Assembly (NCBI GenBank): GCA_905221605.1
Contig: CAJNDS010002321.1
Location: 236,001 to 300,000 of the forward strand
Direction of reading: 5' to 3'
Length of the DNA stretch: 64,000 nt
Origin: Symbiodinium natans
Lineage: Eukaryota; Sar; Dinophyceae; Suessiales; Symbiodiniaceae
Each line of letters starts with the position of its first letter. The first letter of the stretch is position 1. Below the pieces are notes generated by a model. That model saw only the letters and a list, made by a program, of their open reading frames with translations. It made no database searches and had not been told where the DNA came from. Made by a program: the position numbers and the translations under genes. Positions 33,286 through 44,260 of the stretch are shown here, piece by piece.

Positions 33286-34726
33286 ATGGAAACTTTTAGT
33301 CCTGAAGATATTCTCATTGACAACCTCTCATTTAAAATACACAAGGGAGCAAGTTATATTAATGATAGAAGAAGTGTCCGATTTTACAGTCAATCCACAA
33401 ACGTGTTTCAACCAACAAGTGGGAACCGCGTAATGAAATTTTCTTTGAATGGTGAAGATAATACATGGTTAGACCCTCAAAGTGTTAGAGTATGCTTCAC
33501 AGTTCAAAACAAAGACCAAAACCTTAACCGAAAATTAAGACCACTAGCCCCGCCTTATTCCTTCTTTAGAAGAATGAGAATTATTGCAGGTAGTCAGGTT
33601 CTTGAAGACTTTGATAATTATAATCGTGTTCATCAGATGTTTTCAAAAATGATGTCTCAAGGAGCACGAAAGGACGAAGCAAATGAAGGTTTTGGTTATA
33701 GATATGATGACGAAATTAAGACATTGAAAAAAACAAGTTGGTAGTGAAAACTTAACTTATGATGTTGATGCTGTTGCCGTTCCAGGTTTTAAAAATCAAA
33801 TGACAGTCGCTTTTAAGCCATTAGCCGGCATATTTTCACAATTTAAGTATTTACCATTAAAATACATGGGGAATTTAACAATTGAGTTAGAACTGGTTAG
33901 TAATGACCTTGATTGTATTGTTAATCCTGATGACTATGATGAAGGAGATGCAGGTATTGCTCAACTCCTTCGTGAAAAATTTACAAGAGATGTAGCCCTT
34001 CCTGGTGGCAATGCTACTAATACATCAAAAGTGTTTGAGTTGAACAACGCCTTTGTTCAGTGTGATGTTTGTACCCTTGATAATAATTTAAACAATGAAT
34101 ACGTCAAACATTTATTAGAAGGAAAAGGTCTTCCCATAACTTATACAACTTATATTACTCAATCACAATCAGTAGAAAATTATGATAGTATCAGCGTTCC
34201 AGTTATTCGTTCAGTATCTAAGTTAGTAGCATCTTTTATTACCTTTTATAGAACTGACCAACCAAGTTTGGGATATGAGTATGCTAATAAGCGTTTCTGT
34301 CGTTTTTATCATCCTCATCAATCTCACGATTCTTCTGTAGAAGGCATTTACGACATTAATAAAGACCTTGAATTTCAAATACAATTAGGTTCTAAATTGT
34401 TCCCTGAATATCCTTGTAATTCATTAAGTCAGTGCTTCTATCATTTAAGAAAGGCGTTAAATCTTCCAGTATTCCATCAACATAGTATTTCCATTGATTT
34501 TAAGCAATATCGCGACCGGCAATTTATTTTTGGTTTTTCATTTGAAAAAGTCCCTGATAGTTCATATACAGGGATTAACACAAGAGCCGGACAACAAATG
34601 TTGATAAAAATTAAACCAGCAGGGACGGCAATTCCAGTTGCCGATATGCCCGATGAAATGTTCATTACACTATTATCAGAACAGATACTGGAAATTAAAG
34701 ATTTAGGTCTGAAGGTGTTTGATTAG
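33286..34726 (+). CDS. Major capsid protein, double jelly-roll, with one frameshift
   Basis: Two adjacent open parts (33286-33744 and about 33736-34726) encode one capsid protein of about 480 aa. The first part has VMKFSLNGEDNTWLDPQSV and PPYSFFRRMRIIAGSQVLED, the conserved N-terminal half of Polinton-like virus major capsid proteins. The second has FKPLAGIFSQFKYLPLKYMG and the second jelly-roll. The frame changes at an A7 run at 33727-33733: one A too many moves the ribosome to an early stop at 33742-33744. The downstream frame is open from the shift without any stop. Either a recent inactivating slip, a sequencing or assembly error, or less likely a programmed event. Known role: trimers forming the icosahedral shell. 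Confidence 0.9.
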
Positions 34727-34766
34727 ATTAATCATTGTTAAATTAATTATCTAAATTAATTTAATA

Positions 34767-37063
34767 ATGCCATTGACATTAAACAATACAAATACTTTAA
34801 CAGCAGATAATATTATTGTAGGAGGAACTGATTTGACACAGTTATATGCTACGAAAACAGAATTAAGCGACATAAACAACACAACAGAAGTAGCAACAAA
34901 CACCGCCGACATAGCAGTTTTAAATACAAAGCAACTACAAAATTTCAATAGCATTAATGCTATTAACGCAGACTTAACTAATAATTACCAAACAAACACA
35001 GTTTTAAGTAGCAACTTTTACAACAAAACAGAAATAGACACGACCTCAACTAATTATTATACAACTACACAAATAGATACAAATTTATCTACTAAATATC
35101 AAAATAACACAGTATTAGCTACCAATTTTTATAATAAGGGTGAGGTAGATACATTGATAGCAGGAGCTGGGGGTGGTGGAGGCTATACCGATACAGAAAT
35201 TGATAATCTACTAGCGTTAAGAGTTCCATTAAGTGATTTTACTGATAGATTTGAAACAAACCCAGTTATTGATTGTAGCGCTCCTACTATTATTCATAGT
35301 GGATTAACCTTAAATAATGAGACAATAAATGTATCACCAACTACTGGACTATTATTTAGCAATCAAACAGGAGGAGGAGACAAAGTTATTAGTGTGTTTA
35401 AAAATGCTACAAATTACATAACTTTACAAGGAAATAAAATTATATCAAATGCTACATCTGATGATAGTGTTGTAGATTTAGAACTAAACCCGTCAGGAAA
35501 TGTTAATATTACCAATGATTTATCAGTATCTAGTTTAACAGCAGACGGTATGAATTTAACAAATAATATTAATATTGGTGGTAATATTGAATTAACAGAC
35601 GCTAATACAAGTATAGAAAGGTATAATAACGCTACTAAATCAAATATATCAATGGATTTACGAACAGACCAAGAGGCTATGAGATTAATGTTAGGAGCAC
35701 CAACAGACGCAGACACTAATACATTTATTGAATGTAATAATACAACAGGAGGAACAACATTATTTAACCCAACTTATTTTAAAGACACTATAAATTATGA
35801 AAACGACACCTTAAATATTTCTAATAACTCAGGAATTACATTTTATAAAGATACCACGGATGCCTCTAATGTAATGTGCGTTAAGAATGCTCAAGGATAC
35901 TTAAAATTTATTTCTTTTGGTATTAATGCCTATAACACAAGCAATGACAGTTCTTCATTACTTTTATTAAATACAGCAAACGGAAATGGCGTTTATTGCT
36001 TATCGTTAGGCATTGGAGTTATTCAAGGTTCAAATAACTAAATGTATCGGGAGGCAATGCTAATTTTGGAAGCACAGCATCGTTTCAAAGCACATCAACA
36101 TTCAACGGCGATATTTATGTAAATAATTCGGGTAGAATATTTCAAAGAGCCGACGCTAATAATTCATTAAATGTAATATCAACAGAAGAAATAAATTTTT
36201 CATTACAATCAAATAGAACAACAGACCCGACAACTGCTACTATTGCTTTACAATTAAACGACACTAACGGAATTACATTAAACAGAGCAGTAGTGAATAA
36301 TTTAACTTTTAATAGCATTGGTAATATCGTTGGTGAAGCAGATGTTATAAGTTGGGGGCGTTTTATGTTTCAAAATAGTAGCGAATTAAAAGAAGTCTTG
36401 GATACTCAATATAAATTATATATTAGAAATGGTGATACATTAGGAGAAATGAACTTAACAATAGGTTTAGAAAGTAGCACGCCAGAAATTCAATTAACTG
36501 ATGGAAAAGTAAATATATTAGGTAATTTAGAAATAACACACGTTGATGTGTCAGGTCAACAAAGAGTATTAATAAATAACCCAGACACTGATGGATTTAT
36601 TAGATTAAGTAATAATAATTTATCAAGATTAGATGCTACAAATACAGGCGTAGATGTTTATGGTTTCTTTACTACAACGAATAACGCTGATATTGGAGGA
36701 AATGTAACATGTGTTGCTTTAACTGAATCATCAGACGCTAAACTGAAAGAGAACGTTAAAGAGGTAAATACGAAAGAATGTTATAAAGCCGTTAAGTATA
36801 TCAAACCTAAAACATATAATTTTATTAAGGACGAAGATAAAAAGTCAAACTTGGGTTTTATAGCTGATGACATAAAAGACGCTAAGATGCCAAAAGAATG
36901 GGACAACATAATATATTATAATGATGAAGGCATAAAATTATTAGCGTATAATAAGATGACTGTTGTTCTTTGGGGTTGTGTTCAAGAGTTACAAAAAGAA
37001 ATAACTTCTTTGAAAGGTGAAATAACGAAATTGAAAAAGAAAATTAAAGATGATGATGATTAA
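34767..37063 (+). CDS. Long fibre-like protein with C-terminal S74 autoprocessing/chaperone domain, one frameshift
   Basis: Reads as about 765 aa once a single-base shift near 36036-36041 is allowed. The first frame ends at TAA 36039-36041, and the -1 frame is open from there to 37063. The N-terminal 150 residues carry repeated NNYQTNTVL/NFYNKTEID and YYTTTQID-type units, as in phage and algal-virus fibres. A glycine-rich hinge (GAGGGGG) comes next, then a long Asn/Thr-rich beta-repeat shaft. The end (about 36725-37063) begins SSDAKLKENVKEV and includes LGFIADDI and a terminal coiled coil (QELQKEITSLKGEITKLKKK), matching peptidase S74/endosialidase-type intramolecular chaperones. These trimerise fibres and self-cleave at a Ser with help from a Lys. 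Likely host-attachment fibre. Confidence 0.8.
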
Positions 37064-37085
37064 GAATTATGTATATTAATATATA

Positions 37086-37295
37086 ATGCCAACGTTAGAC
37101 GAACAAATTAACCAAAAACTAGATGAACAATTACAAAGGGTAAAGAACGACTTAATCACCTTCAACTCCATTCAAAACATCATAGAAAAGACGGAAGCAT
37201 TGGAAAAAGAAGTGGAGGAACTTAAGAACAAAAACAAATGTAGTAATAATGGTAAGTGTATGCCTTGTAACTTATGCTCATTTAGTTTATTTTGA
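37086..37295 (+). CDS. Small coiled-coil protein with Cys-rich end (69 aa)
   Basis: Helical heptads (LDEQINQKLDEQLQRVKNDL and EKTEALEKEVEELKN), then four cysteines in CSNNGKCMPCNLC at the C-terminus. It follows the fibre by 22 bp on the same strand, in a TTAATATATA-ATG context. Possibly a small structural or fibre-associated protein. Family unknown. Confidence 0.6.
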   Translation: MPTLDEQINQKLDEQLQRVKNDLITFNSIQNIIEKTEALEKEVEELKNKNKCSNNGKCMPCNLCSFSLF

Positions 37296-37324
37296 TGATA
37301 ATTAATAATATTTTTGTTATATTA

Positions 37325-37918
37325 TTAATCATCTAACAATTTTAAATATTCTTGATGTTTATTGCTTCTCATATGTTCTTGCTTATGGCAGTTTGTATAT
37401 CTACCGCCACATTCACATTCAAATTTCAACCCTTTTTGTATTTTCAGGTAGTCTTTGTTGTTTTCACGGTAAAGTCTATCATTTTCTCGTTTCTTTTCCT
37501 TGTTATTCTCACGATACACTTTGTCATATTCTTTCTTTTCTTCTTTATGTGTTTCTCTAAATTCTCTCCCTACCTCATCTGCTTCATCTTTGCTTCTGTA
37601 TGCTTTGACCATATTCAGGTTTGCTTTCAACTTCTCAATATATTCTCTCTCGCGCTGTCTTGCTTCCATTGAATTAGCGATATTTTCAGTTCCAATTAAA
37701 ACCATATCCCAATTATCCCAACTTCCATTTTCTCTTATCGTTTTATATAAACCTATGTTATGACACCTAGCATTTGGATTTAGACACGCTTGTTTATGAG
37801 AGCACTTACGCTTTACAAAATCTGTAGTATGACCTACATAGCAGTCCTTAATGTTTAAATCCTTACATACAATCTTATAAAAGTGGGTATTACTGTAATT
37901 GATAGCTTTTCTAGGCAT
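37325..37918 (-). CDS. GIY-YIG endonuclease with C-terminal zinc finger (197 aa)
   Basis: The GIY-YIG fold is visible: FYKIV (13-17) and CYVGH (26-30) stand for the GIY and YIG strands. Arg37 in DFVKRK is the catalytic Arg, and Glu85 in SMEARQRE is the metal-binding Glu. A charged linker contains repeats of YRENNK(E/D). A finger of CxC...C...H...KH type (CECGGRYTNCHK...H) ends the protein. Known for the class: cutting one DNA strand per domain; in viruses, roles in repair, recombination or selfish homing. It lies directly upstream of the ATPase gene on the same strand (32 bp between them). A weak early-like TTTAAAGAAAT occurs about 30 bp upstream. Confidence 0.85.
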   Translation of the reverse strand: MPRKAINYSNTHFYKIVCKDLNIKDCYVGHTTDFVKRKCSHKQACLNPNARCHNIGLYKTIRENGSWDNWDMVLIGTENIANSMEARQREREYIEKLKANLNMVKAYRSKDEADEVGREFRETHKEEKKEYDKVYRENNKEKKRENDRLYRENNKDYLKIQKGLKFECECGGRYTNCHKQEHMRSNKHQEYLKLLDD

Positions 37919-37950
37919 AATCCTATAATATGTTATAATATGTTATTTCT

Positions 37951-38724
37951 TTAAACCGTTTCATCATTATCAATTTCAAAGCGTTTTTCAAAACGAATAT
38001 AAAACATCTTATTAACATCTTTAGCATTTGTGTTTATGTAGAAGAAACTGTAAGGTTCATCATTTACTGCCTGTTGATACATGTTATAAAGGGTTGCTTT
38101 ATCCACTAGCGCACTGTTTTCATCTAAAAAACTATTTACCTCATTCATATTCTTTAGTCTGAAAATGAATAAAGCTGAAGTGTTTAACCTAATGATGGGC
38201 GCTAAGACATTATACTTTTGTGTTGATAAAATACAGGAGATAGCGTCATGCCGCCCTCTCGTAAATAGTCCGTGAAGAATATTGGAGTATCTTATAAATT
38301 TTGGGTCGTCCGCGTGGTCGTCCACCACTATTAAAATACTAAATAAATCCTTTTGTTTGTTTTTCTTTTGAAAATCAATGACTTTATGCTGAGTGTCTAT
38401 TATCTTCTTCAGTGCTATTGGGTCATAGTCTTCATAATATACCTGTTCCTTTTCAGTATCCACCTTCATTACATCGCTTATATATTTCTTAACTGCCGTC
38501 CAAGTGTCATCAACATGAACACTAGGTGAGAATATGTATATCCTTTCAAATGAACCTCGGTAGATTTTCAATATCAGATTTTGAATGAGCACCGTCTTTC
38601 CTCCAGTAGAAGAAGCGACGCATAGCATCCTAGCGGGTAAGTTAGGCATCATTTCGTATTTGCTGTTTTTATATTTATACTCGGGTATGTCTATCGGTTC
38701 CACTTTTGGTAGTGTTTCACTCAT
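37951..38724 (-). CDS. A32/FtsK-HerA-type genome-packaging ATPase (257 aa)
   Basis: Drives genome translocation into the capsid. Walker A is ASSTGGKT at 37-44, with Ala in place of the first Gly. Walker B is SILIVVDDH at 129-137. ILSTQKYNVLAP downstream is the typical sensor region of the A32 family. Length is usual for Polinton-type ATPases and the frame is intact. The start at 38724 has a TATTAATA-ATG context. Hallmark morphogenesis gene. Confidence 0.93.
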   Translation of the reverse strand: MSETLPKVEPIDIPEYKYKNSKYEMMPNLPARMLCVASSTGGKTVLIQNLILKIYRGSFERIYIFSPSVHVDDTWTAVKKYISDVMKVDTEKEQVYYEDYDPIALKKIIDTQHKVIDFQKKNKQKDLFSILIVVDDHADDPKFIRYSNILHGLFTRGRHDAISCILSTQKYNVLAPIIRLNTSALFIFRLKNMNEVNSFLDENSALVDKATLYNMYQQAVNDEPYSFFYINTNAKDVNKMFYIRFEKRFEIDNDETV

Positions 38725-38757
38725 TATTAATAATTAGAAATTATATGATTTAATAAT

Positions 38758-38922
38758 ATAAAGGATACAAAGTATGATACTTATATTGAAACCATAAATG
38801 GTTTAGAAGTAATAGAACAACAGGTAATAACCGATAATAAAATTAAACGATGTTGCTATTTGTCATTAGAGTTTGTAAAGTCAGTTATTATTTGTTTGAA
38901 AAATAGTAAGAAATCTAAATAA
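38758..38922 (+). pseudogene. Possible small gene with lost start codon
   Basis: The + strand frame from 38758 is open for about 54 codons to TAA 38920-38922. It reads like a protein (DTYIETINGLEVIEQQV then CCYLSLEFVKSVIICLK) but has no ATG near its beginning. ATA at 38758-38760 lies where a TTTAATAAT-ATG start would be expected. It ends 5 bp before the next gene. May be a decayed gene, a non-ATG start, or chance. Confidence 0.3.
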
Positions 38923-38927
38923 TATAA

Positions 38928-39323
38928 ATGAGTGATAAAGAAAATGATGAACAAAAAGAAGGAGGTTTAAGTGTTAATAAAGATGGTATAAATTGTTTAT
39001 TTTGTAGATGTAAAAGAAATACATATCATAAGGAAACAAAAACAACAACAGAAGATAATAAAGTTATTGTTAATGTTGTAGAAGATAGAAGCAGTTTTAA
39101 AATTGGAAAGTGTAGAAATGTATCTCCCGATGATGGGATATTTAAACCAGACAAATCACCACAGTTTGGAGGCGTTGAGCTTTGTAGCACGGGTTGGGAT
39201 AAGCATCGTAAAATTACCCCTGAAGAATGCGAGGAACGCCTTGATAAACTTGAAGAAGATGTAGAAGATGTTAAGAAAGATGTTGAAAAATTGAAATTTC
39301 ATAGCCTTAATTTACTGGATTAA
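38928..39323 (+). CDS. Cys-containing acidic protein (131 aa)
   Basis: INCLFCRCKRNTYH at about 21-34 and GKCRNVSPDD at about 64-73 suggest a small Cys-based metal site. The C-terminus is a coiled coil (CEERLDKLEEDVEDVKKDVE). It recalls small CxxC...T...GKC proteins seen beside capsid genes in related viruses, but that is only a weak resemblance. Rightward, in the AT-rich TAATATAA-ATG context, between ATPase and polymerase. Function unknown. Confidence 0.6.
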   Translation: MSDKENDEQKEGGLSVNKDGINCLFCRCKRNTYHKETKTTTEDNKVIVNVVEDRSSFKIGKCRNVSPDDGIFKPDKSPQFGGVELCSTGWDKHRKITPEECEERLDKLEEDVEDVKKDVEKLKFHSLNLLD

Positions 39324-39341
39324 TATATATGTAATAATAAT

Positions 39342-39548
39342 ATGGATTGTTTGTGTTTGAAGAAAGAGAAGAAAGAAACCACGAGCGCTTGGTTAATTGA
39401 AAGAAGAAAGATAAGAATGTATAACGCTAGGCTAAGTGCTATAATAGATGAACTGGAGGATTATCAGCATTTAAGTCAATATAAGAAACGATTTAAATTG
39501 TTGTTTGAATTTTTATCAATTACAGGAGATTTTAAAATAATTGTTTAA
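39342..39548 (+). CDS. Small basic helical protein (68 aa)
   Basis: Starts MDCLCLKKEKKETTS and continues as one long charged helix with Tyr and Leu. It lies 18 bp after the 131-aa gene on the same strand, so likely co-expressed. No family recognised. Confidence 0.5.
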   Translation: MDCLCLKKEKKETTSAWLIERRKIRMYNARLSAIIDELEDYQHLSQYKKRFKLLFEFLSITGDFKIIV

Positions 39549-39813
39549 AGATATGGTTGTTTATATGTTTGACAGTGTAAAGTCTTTTGAAGTCCCAGAC
39601 ATCATTTGTTCATTCCCCGCGTGTTTCACCATACCATAAGCATATCAAAAGAGTGTGGTAATGGTTAATTAGTTTGGAGTTTGCGCCCTATTGCCCATTG
39701 CTCGTTCAAATGCTAATATTAATTAAAATATTAGAAGATTTAAACACTAATCCTAAGGTGTCGCGAAGCTCGTTATGGCATTGAAATGCCGTAATGTCGC
39801 GAAGCTCATTAGG
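39549..39813. other. Non-coding stretch downstream of the polymerase with repeats and hairpin
   Basis: Two copies of GTCGCGAAGCTC(G/A)TTA, at about 39759-39774 and 39796-39811, flank a short perfect hairpin GGCATT-GA-AATGCC (39777-39790). It lies at the 3' end of the converging polymerase and 68-aa genes, so a bidirectional terminator is likely. Confidence 0.5.
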
Positions 39814-42800
39814 CTACATCATAGATATAGCGTAATGTCCATACGGCAAACTATTAACACTATCTATATAATATCTCTTATTATCAAATGATGATAAACA
39901 TTGTTTCACTTGATTTATTGTATATATGTTGTGGTTCTTGCTTCTAATCGTGTTGAAACTGACTGTGTCGCTTCTATTTTCTATTAATGTATCTTCGTAT
40001 TGGTTATAGGTTAGTTCCTTCTTAACTTTATGCTTAACTATGCCTTTTGACTTCTCCTCCTTGACTTCATTGAATACCTTGAAGGCGTATGATTTAGGTT
40101 TTAATCCTATGAAGTGTGTTATTATTTTACCATCGCATTCGTCCTTAAACTTTCCTAATACCTTCTTGTTTGTTGGGTCGTAGCATTTATGATTTTTATC
40201 ATAACCGCTAAAGTCCATCTGGTCATTAATTTCTTTGAAGTCGTCATATATATCTTTAGTTTTAGTATGAATAACGAAACTATCAGTATCGGTATAAACT
40301 AACCTAATATTTTCATTATACTTCTCTTTTAGGACATCATAATAAAAGAATACATATGTAACTTACTTAAGTCTAGAATGCTCATTCCAACATATATAGG
40401 TTTATTCAGTTTAACCTTCTCTTTTAACTTCTCCACTCCTACCAGATTTTCGTTAATAATGTGCCTGTGCTTGAAGGTAGGATTATTAACGCATTTAGCG
40501 TATCGTTCCTGTGTATCCACTAACTCAAAATTTATATGCTCCCTTACATTCTCCATCGTTTTTCCATAAACCGCGTTGTTCATTAATTTATACTTGTCTT
40601 TCTCAAAGTCAGATGTTGCTTGTTTTCTCTTCTCGGTGTTGAAGTCAATCCACGGTTTTAACCATTCCTTCTGTTTGAATTCTATTACCCTATTGACCTT
40701 TTTCAGTTTCAACCCTTGTTTTAAGTAATACTCTAAAATATTAATATGTAATACATAATTAGATTTATCCATAACATTTAGTATTAACTTCTTCGTCTGT
40801 TCATCTTTTGGTTCCTTGTTCTGGTGGTATGACTTATATATTTCCTTCTGACAATCGCTTAACATATTAGCATTTACATTCATTATCTGCGGTGCTAGTG
40901 GATAATCAACATGTTTATCATGTAGTTCTTTAGGGTATTCTAAATCAACATCCAAAATATAACCTTCGTTACCATTATCATAATTTAATATCTCCTCTTC
41001 TGTAAAGTTACTTGTATCGTTAATAAACTTGATGCCTTTATATGGTAATTTCTGGCACATTGCTAAACCATATAGGTTATTAGCATCTAAATAATTAATG
41101 TAGGATGTTTCTTTATTTTCGTCGTAGTGCTCTCCCATATAGGGGTTGTTTGCTTCTGCTTTCCTTAAACTGGTCTGGCACATTCCCCCGCGCAACCCGC
41201 TTTCAACCATCTTATAGATGTCTTCGTCGTAAATCAGTTCTAGTTCAATGCCCGTTTTAAGTAGCATCGCATCCCAACCAAAATTAGGCAATGTTATGTA
41301 ATGAGCGGGGTCTAATCCATAATCAACTAAACAAGTCTTTCTAAAGTTCTCAAAGACATCCGTTAGTAATAAAACATCAGTCTGTAAGTATAAGTCATGA
41401 TACTGACCTAGGTTTTTTATCTTAAAATGTTCCCATATCTTATTTGCTCTATCGTATTCCGATTGTTTAATCCCTTCTTCTGTTAATTTACTGTAGAAGT
41501 CCTCATTTTTAGGTAGTGATGTTTCATTAAATCTATTAAAATCAGTAAAATAGTCGTAGGGATAAACGCCCTTATCAGTTAATAAATCTAAATCAGTATC
41601 ATCATTTACATAAACGCTCTTCTTACTAAAAGTAAATCCATTCTGCCATTCATTCCTCTTCTCATCGTTTTCATATTTCGTCAGTTTAACTAACTTATCT
41701 AATGATGAAGATAAGAAACTAAAGCTGTCTTTAAACTCTAAGTTATCAACCGTAAAGGTTACAAACTTCTCGCTGTTCTGCGCTATTACGCTTATCTTGT
41801 CCTTGTTCTTATTCAGCTTCTCCATATGTGATATTATTAGGTGAGCATCGTAGTTTTTAAGGTTGTGAAAAAATACGGGTATTTTAAAGTGTTTGAAACA
41901 ATAATCTAAATTACATTTGTTGTGTGCGGCGCCCCTATATTGACCTGTAAAGTGGCAGTGGTCGGCCACTTTAGTTTTTGCTGGGTCTTTCGGGTTGAAG
42001 CGCCCGCCACATATAAAACAATGTTTTTCTTTCTTATGTTCTTCTTGTTGTTTGGTCGTCCATTGTAATTTCTTATTCTCCTTCATCTTGTCCATAATCT
42101 CTTCTTTTATTTTATTCATGGTTGAACAAAATCTATCCATACAATCTTCACCTCTGTATAAGTAAGGTGTTGCTTCGTTTGTTATGCTATTAACTACATT
42201 TAGCATAAAACCGCAGGGTTTATGATGTTGGTAAGTGCCCTTCGGACACTTAGGACAACTATCGTTGTCGTACGCCCCCTTTATTCCATCAGATGAAGGG
42301 GTTGTTAAACACTCAAAGTCACCATCAATAACATAAGGGCACTTAAGTTTCTTGTAATGTTTTGGAAAACTCATTTTTTCGTCTTCTTTTGGCATTACTA
42401 TTTGTTGTATTTCGTGCGCCATACATCCTTTTAATAAGTGGTTGTTAAGTAGCGTTTCTTTTTGAAAACCCCGTTGGCAATACATACAATGAAAGATTTT
42501 AATTTTGTTTTTGTTCGTTTGTGCTCCCATTAACTTATTATAATCTTTGATTAAAACATAGTGGTTATTATCGCCCTCTTCTAATAATAACAAATTAACG
42601 TGACACGACGGATTTTTAATTTTAGTAACTCTATTTACCACTATTGAATTGGTGCCGTTTGGGTCAACGGCGTAAACATTAACCGATATAGCTCTATCGT
42701 TTATTTCTTCAAAGGTGTCGATGTCTTCATTAGATGCTGGAAACTCTACACCTTCCCATTTTATTAAATTATCATTTTCTTTTAGCTTGTTGTAATGATA

Positions 42801-43613
42801 CATCCTGTCGGGGTGGTCTTTCTTCATTATCTCATAAAACCTTGATTGGACGCAGTATTTGAAACAGTAATCGTCGTCATTCTTAATATTAATACATGCC
42901 TTTTTAGTAGCAATCCATTTAGGTAGTTCAATGTATTTACCCGCCCTTGTCGGGTTGTATTTGTCATAATGGATTGTGATTTTTTCAATGTGGTCTATTT
43001 TATATCCTGATTTGTTGAGTGCTGAGTTTCCTATGAGAATTTCTATGTCTGACGCCATATTATCCACTGCGTTCTTTAATTCTTCTGGGTTGTTAATCGT
43101 ATAAATTCTGCTTGTAATTTTAAAAACCGCTTGTTCTTCCATTTCTATATGTGTAAAAGCGACGTCTGTATCAATCCTAATTTTCATATTGTTGTTCTTG
43201 TCTAAAAACTCCCTTAATCTTGGTTCTTGATATTTTAAATGTGTTAGTCCTCTTGTTCCCGTTAATAATGGTGATATGTTTGAAATAGAATATGAGTTGG
43301 CATATCGTTTAAAGGCACTTGTTTCATTTGTGACCCTTGCTTTCTTACTAATAACATATTTCTTCAATGCCTTTCTAATTGCTATGCCTTTCGTTGCCGT
43401 CTTTAATATATCATATCGTTTAAAACCCTGTGTTTTGGATACTGTCCTGAGTTTCTTCTTTAATCTATTTGAAAGTGGTTTTTCTTTATTATATGTGTAT
43501 TCCTTTTCATCTATAATAACCTTGTTGAGTTGCTTGTTCCCGCGCGTTTTTATGTTGCCTAAGCGACTACTAATTAAATAGTCCATTATATAATCATAAT
43601 CCGGTTCTACCAT
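39814..43613 (-). CDS. Protein-primed family B DNA polymerase with endonuclease-VII-like insert, one frameshift
   Basis: About 1265 aa in two frames (40329-43613, then 39814 to about 40345). In order: N-terminal region of about 370 aa; a C2H2 finger (HCMYC...H) near 374; exonuclease I DGDFEC near 429; an endonuclease-VII-like module (CFICGGRF ... VADHCHFTGQYRG) at 535-570, known in Polinton polymerases; exonuclease II HNLKNYDAH near 585; exonuclease III around LYLQTDVLLLTD near 745; palm motif A DANNLYGLAM near 845; motif B NNAVYGKTMEN near 1015. After the frameshift at an A4 run on the + strand (40344-40347), motif C YTDTDS lies at about 40280-40297. Without the second frame the palm lacks its catalytic aspartates. 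Copies the element's linear genome from a protein primer. An early-type element is 20 bp upstream. Confidence 0.92.
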
Positions 43614-43625
43614 ATATTATATAGT

Positions 43626-43642
43626 CGTTTTTTCTTTAAGTA
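43626..43642 (-). promoter_or_regulatory. Early-type promoter element of the polymerase
   Basis: Minus-strand TACTTAAAGAAAAAACG, 20 bp before the polymerase start codon. Same TTAAAGA core and CG as the copies at the left end of the element. Confidence 0.6.
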
Positions 43643-43790
43643 TATTTGGGCTAGGTTTTGCTTTGGTGGTTTTGGGTTGGGGGGTTTGGGGTTGTAACAT
43701 AACTTATATATTTGGATTTGGTATGTATAAATGCTCTTATTACAAATGAAAGGAGACAATACCCGATGGTGGTTAAAAACCTGACGGGCG
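43643..43790. other. G-rich spacer between polymerase promoter and repeat array
   Basis: No gene. A G/T tract with several G3-G6 runs (about 43670-43695) could form a quadruplex. The rest is AT-rich. Confidence 0.4.
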
Positions 43791-44238
43791 TTGAAATCCC
43801 GAGGGTTCGGGTTTGAAATCCCGAGGGTTCGGGTTTGAAATCCCGAGGGTTCGGGTTTGGGAGGGGTTTTAAGTGTATTTATAAGGGGAAAAGCGCCTAA
43901 TCCCGAGGGTTCGGGTTTGAAATCCCGAGGGTTCGGGTTTGAAATCCCCGAGGTTGGGGTTTGAAATCCCCGAGGGTGGGGTTTAGGAGGGTTTTGTAGT
44001 GTATTTATAAGGGGAAAAGCACCTAATCCCGAGGGTTCGGGTTTGAAATCCCGAGGGTTCGGGTTTTAAATCCCCGAGGTTGGGGTTTGAAATCCCCGAG
44101 GGTGGGGTTTAGGAGGGTTTTGTAGTGTATTTATAAGGGGAAAAGCACCTAATCCCCGAGGTTGGGGTTTGAAATCCCCGAGGTTGGGGTTTGAAATCCC
44201 CGAGGTTGGGGTTTGAAATCCTCGAGGTTGGGGTTTGA
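43791..44238. repeat. GC-rich 22-bp hairpin repeats in a 126-bp higher-order array
   Basis: About fifteen 22-bp units in four groups, separated by three copies of a spacer containing GTGTATTTATAAGGGGAAAA. The spacers start 126 bp apart (43872, 43998, 44124). Each unit has a self-complementary core: CCCGA-GGGT-TCGGG in one type, CCCC-GAGGTT-GGGG in others (with a CCCC-GAGGGT-GGGG variant). It sits just inside the right repeat, between the polymerase promoter and the last gene. GC-rich unlike the rest of the element. Candidate origin, packaging or regulatory site; unproven. Confidence 0.9.
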
Positions 44239-44260
44239 CATAACAAGTGCCCCAAAATGG

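Noticed and set aside
36293-37063. Separate gene starting with GTG at 36293
   Set aside because: The frame is open and protein-like back to the break near 36040, so it is the 3' part of the fibre gene.
40329-40360. Programmed -1 frameshift in the polymerase
   Set aside because: A Phe codon could slip at TTT, but there is no canonical slippery heptamer, and three other genes have similar single-base breaks. A simple indel or sequence error is more likely.
43791-44238. Regular repeats that might suggest a CRISPR array
   Set aside because: Units are directly adjacent with no unique spacers, the three longer spacers are identical to each other, and the context is eukaryotic viral.
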